A DNA stretch of 64,000 nt. Origin: Mesoterricola silvestris (GTDB lineage Bacteria > Acidobacteriota > Holophagae > Holophagales > Holophagaceae). A program made the translations under genes and the position numbers. Shown piece after piece: positions 61,426-64,000 of this stretch (position 1 is the stretch's first letter; each line of letters starts with the position of its first letter). Under the pieces are notes generated by a model. That model was not told the origin of the DNA. It saw only the letters and a program-made list of their open reading frames with translations, and did not search any database. The stretch covers positions 558,001 to 622,000 of the forward strand of contig NZ_AP027080.1 in NCBI RefSeq assembly GCF_030295405.1, written 5' to 3'.

Positions 61426-63025
61426 ATCCCGCCATTCTCCGGTACGCGTCCTCCAGGTCCCGGGTGAAGCCCTCGGCGTCCATGAGCGGCGAGGCCTCCA
61501 TGCGCGCCCTCAGCCCGGCCCGGAGCGCCCCCAGGCGCGGCAGGTCCCCGGCGTGGGACGCGGCGATCTCCACGAAGGCGTCGTCGTCCCACGCGGCCAG
61601 TCCGGGCAGGCCCAGGTTCTGCAGCTGGCTCCAGCCGGCGCGGCCCACGACGGTGGCGCCCACGCGGGTCACCACGGGCACGCCCATCCAGAAGGCGTCG
61701 AGGCTGGTGGTGTGGCCGTTGTAGGGGAAGGTGTCCAGGCAGAGGTCGATGCTCCGGTACTGCTCCAGGTAGTCCCGCCGGGACAGGAAGGGGGTGAAGT
61801 CGATGCGGGACGGGTCGGCGAAGGCGTCCAGGATCAGCTGGCGGTGGCTGCCGGGGTGAGCCATGAGGCGCAGGCGGGAGCCGGGGACGGCCTGGAGGAC
61901 GCGTTCCCACAGGGCCAGGACGGCGGGGTTCACCTTGCAGGGATTGTTGAGGCATCCGAAGGTCACGTGGCCCGCGGCCAGGGCGGGGAGGGGGCCCGGA
62001 TCGGGTTCCCCGGCCAGGGGGTGGTAGCACCAGAAGGTGTGGGGAAGGCGGACGGAGCGCTCCGCGTAGGCGTCCTCGGTGACCCCGGGGGGGTCCAGGA
62101 AGGGGTCCGTGATCCGGTAGTCCATGGCCGACAGGCCCGTGGTGCCGGGGTAGGCGAGCCAGGCCACCTGGACGGGGGCGGGCCGGCGGGCGAAGAGCAG
62201 GGGGCGGCCCCCGGCCATGTGCATGGTGAGGTCCACGAGGACATCGATGCCGTCCTCGCGGATGATCCGGGCCAGGTCCCCGTCCGGGAGCCCCGCGCAG
62301 TCCCGCCACACGTCGCAGGAGGCCCGGAGCCGCTCCGTGACGGCGTCGGGGCGTTGCACGCTCGAGTAGGCGTGGATGGCGAAGGCGGCGCGGTCGTGGT
62401 GCGCGAAGAGGGGCAGGGTGAAGAAGGCCTGGCAGTGGTACCGGAAATCCGGCGAGACGTACCCGATGCGCAGCCTGGGGCCGGGCCGGGGGGTGGGGGG
62501 CTCCCCCCCCAGGTCCCGGGCGTGGACGCGGTCGAAGTTCCGGGCCTCCTGGAGGATGTCCCCGGCGGAGGCCTCCGGGTCGAAGGCGCGCAGGTAGGCC
62601 AGGTTCCCCATGGGCACGGGGTCGGCCGGATCCAGGGCCTGGGCCTCCCGGTGGCAGGCCAGGGCCGCGTCGATGCGGCCCAGGTCCTTGAGGAGGTTGC
62701 CCAGGGCCGTGTAGGCCAGGGGGTTTCCCGGCTGCGCCCGGAGAGCCTTTTGGAGGAGGTCGGAAGCCCGGCCGGTATCCCCCAGGGCCCTCGCGGCGAC
62801 GCTGGCGTTGATCCAGGCCTCGGGGCAGTCCGCGTCCAGGTAGGCCGCGAGGGCGCCGGTAAGGTCGCCCAGGGCCATCAGGGCGTTGCCCAGGTTGTTG
62901 GAGGCTTCGGGAAAGGGCGAAGCGGCCAGGGCCCTGCGGTAGGCCCGGACCGCTCCGGCGAGGTCACCGCGCGAGAGCGCCTCGTCCCCGAGGGAGCAGC
63001 TGGCGAGCGCCTCGGGGTCGGGCAT
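61367..63025 (-). CDS. GT41 (SPINDLY/OGT-like) glycosyltransferase with TPRs
   Basis: This is a 552-residue protein. TPR-like repeats fill about residues 8-150 (EALSRGDLAGAVRAYRRALAASPF, PLAYTALGNLLKDLGRIDAALACHREAQALDP). The GT41 catalytic part follows: RIGYVSPDFRYHCQAFF near 190, VDLTMHMAGGRPLLFARRPAPVQVAWLAYPGTTG near 265, FGCLNNPCKVNPAVLALW near 350 and CLDTFPYNGHTTSLDAFWMGVPVVTRVG near 430. It may add a sugar (GlcNAc or similar) to proteins or lipids. The C-terminal HPLHPVHPFPSPFPQGQG comes from the palindromic repeat and looks acquired. The start is 6 bp from the end of the gene at 63032. Confidence 0.9.
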   Translation of the reverse strand: MPDPEALASCSLGDEALSRGDLAGAVRAYRRALAASPFPEASNNLGNALMALGDLTGALAAYLDADCPEAWINASVAARALGDTGRASDLLQKALRAQPGNPLAYTALGNLLKDLGRIDAALACHREAQALDPADPVPMGNLAYLRAFDPEASAGDILQEARNFDRVHARDLGGEPPTPRPGPRLRIGYVSPDFRYHCQAFFTLPLFAHHDRAAFAIHAYSSVQRPDAVTERLRASCDVWRDCAGLPDGDLARIIREDGIDVLVDLTMHMAGGRPLLFARRPAPVQVAWLAYPGTTGLSAMDYRITDPFLDPPGVTEDAYAERSVRLPHTFWCYHPLAGEPDPGPLPALAAGHVTFGCLNNPCKVNPAVLALWERVLQAVPGSRLRLMAHPGSHRQLILDAFADPSRIDFTPFLSRRDYLEQYRSIDLCLDTFPYNGHTTSLDAFWMGVPVVTRVGATVVGRAGWSQLQNLGLPGLAAWDDDAFVEIAASHAGDLPRLGALRAGLRARMEASPLMDAEGFTRDLEDAYRRMAGFHPLHPVHPFPSPFPQGQG

Positions 63026-63031
63026 GGGGCC

Positions 63032-64000
63032 TCACTTGCTGGTGAGCGTCACGCTCCGGAGGTTGAAACCGCCGCGCTGGAGGTCCAGCACCTTCCCGGC
63101 GAGGTTCACCAGGAGCATGGTCTCCAGCTCGTCGCCGCCCTTCTTGGTGGCGCCCACGGGGGGGATGGTGCCGGCGAGCTTGCGCTCCCCGGTCCAGGTC
63201 ATGTTCACGTCGAAGCGCATGGTGCCCACGGGGAAGCCCATCTGGCCCGCGAGGTGGTCGATGCGGCCCTGGGCGTTGTACGAGACGGTGAGGGTGGCCG
63301 GGCCTTCCATGCCGCGGCTCTGGTTCTCGATGGTCACGCTGGTGGGGCGGGTGCCGGTGTAGTGGAAGGTCATGCGGGTGGTGATGCCCTGGGCGGAGTT
63401 GCTGTAGTTCATCTTCGTGGGCAGCTTGGTGGCCTTGTCGAAGACCACGTCCAGCTTGCCCCGCTTCCAGAATCCCAGGCTCTCGGCCATGCTCTGCTCG
63501 CGCTTCTTGGGATCGTAGGCGGAGGTGGGCGACTGGAAGGAGAGCATCTGCCCGCCGGCGCCGTCCTCGCGGCCCAGGGAGGCCTTGAAGAGGGTGCCCT
63601 TGACGTAGACCTCGCGCACGTCGTTCACGCACTGGCTGAACCACCCCAGGAAGGACACGGGGGCGTCCGCCGGGGGCGGATCCACCTTGGTGGTGTAGGC
63701 GTTCATCTCCTTGCTGTACAGGAAGCCCTTCAGGCCGGACCGGTAGTAGAGCAGGGTCCCGAAGTCGCCCTTGAGCTCGGTGCGGAAATCGGCGTTGGCG
63801 AAATAGGTGCCCTTCAGGGTCATGTTGACGGTGCCGCCCTTGGTGAGGCCGCCCTTGACGGCGCCCTGGCCGAGCTGGTCGACCTTCGCGTTGGCGGCGG
63901 CGGCGGTGAAGGCGATGGACAGGGACCCGTCCAGGTCCACGGCCCGCACGTCCTGGTAGGGCTTCCCGAACCACCCGGCGTTGACGGCGTCCAGGACCTG
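63032..64000 (-). CDS. Unknown conserved-looking protein, partial at the window edge
   Basis: The open frame runs off the right edge of the window, so the true start lies beyond it; a GTG at 63949 is only an internal in-frame candidate. The visible 322 residues have FLGWFSQCVNDVREVYVKGTLFK, KLPTKMNYSNSAQGITTRMTFHYTG and a conserved-looking C-terminal block (LAGKVLDLQRGGFNLRSVTLTSK). It looks like a beta-rich secreted or lipid-carrier-type protein, perhaps LolA-like in layout, but I cannot assign a family. It ends 6 bp before the GT41 gene, so they are probably co-transcribed. Confidence 0.65.
   Translation of the reverse strand, partial: QVLDAVNAGWFGKPYQDVRAVDLDGSLSIAFTAAAANAKVDQLGQGAVKGGLTKGGTVNMTLKGTYFANADFRTELKGDFGTLLYYRSGLKGFLYSKEMNAYTTKVDPPPADAPVSFLGWFSQCVNDVREVYVKGTLFKASLGREDGAGGQMLSFQSPTSAYDPKKREQSMAESLGFWKRGKLDVVFDKATKLPTKMNYSNSAQGITTRMTFHYTGTRPTSVTIENQSRGMEGPATLTVSYNAQGRIDHLAGQMGFPVGTMRFDVNMTWTGERKLAGTIPPVGATKKGGDELETMLLVNLAGKVLDLQRGGFNLRSVTLTSK

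Overview
The window is about 70% GC and densely coded. Its gene content points to an Acidobacteriota bacterium of the Holophagae type (Geothrix, Holophaga or Mesoterricola-like). Pointers are a very large Oar-type TonB-dependent receptor, complete D- and L-lactate oxidation genes, a Rex-linked cluster of group B and group C [FeFe]-hydrogenases, a DctA carboxylate carrier, and short signal peptides ending in A-x-A-Q. The taxonomic call is an inference from content; no rRNA gene is present. The lifestyle suggested is an organic-acid-oxidising anaerobe or facultative anaerobe.

Layout. 1-4.9 kb: purL, a palindromic repeat and a DMT-family transporter. 4.9-13.3 kb: a lactate regulon (D-lactate dehydrogenase, lactate permease, FadR-type regulator, LutCBA). 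13.4-14.5 kb: a divergent GNAT / DUF1778 toxin-antitoxin-like pair. 14.8-19.5 kb: a SNF2 helicase and a CvfB-like RNA-binding protein, then a 265-bp MITE with 31-bp perfect terminal inverted repeats flanked by CTAG. 19.8-20.9 kb: a cupin and a periplasmic adaptor. 21.0-25.6 kb: a tandemly duplicated BlaI/M56-TonB regulatory pair, whose first copy has decayed. 25.6-31.1 kb: rex, a [2Fe-2S] protein, sensory hydrogenase HydS, a SpoIIE phosphatase, a second [2Fe-2S] protein and a group B hydrogenase. 31.1-33.5 kb: an SDR, a small unknown protein and a thiolase. 34.0-43.6 kb: TonB receptor, NHL-repeat lipoprotein and Ig/nuclease lipoprotein. 43.8-45.1 kb: dctA. 45.3-50.9 kb: a minus-strand block (CMD protein, Tet(M)-like GTPase, CoiA-like nuclease, small unknown, MATE-like transporter). 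51.3-53.2 kb: a hydrolase and a membrane protein. 53.3-59.1 kb: a lower-GC segment with secreted proteins and a nucleotidyltransferase/winged-helix pair, largely bounded by an intact tRNA-Pro and a 39-bp copy of its 3' half. 59.2-61.2 kb: two SPFH proteins. 61.3-64 kb: a GT41 glycosyltransferase and a partial unknown gene.

How the genes work together. Lactate would enter by the permease, be oxidised by the Dld-type (D) and LutABC (L) enzymes, and be controlled by the regulator through a 17-bp palindrome between the divergent permease and regulator genes. In the rex cluster, NADH/NAD+ sensing (Rex) sits with an H-cluster protein that lacks the usual proton-transfer cysteine and carries a PAS domain. 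It overlaps a PP2C-type phosphatase gene, which suggests H2 or redox state is relayed into protein dephosphorylation. This cluster, the decayed bla-type duplication, the MITE and the tRNA-bounded island are the parts most worth a second look.
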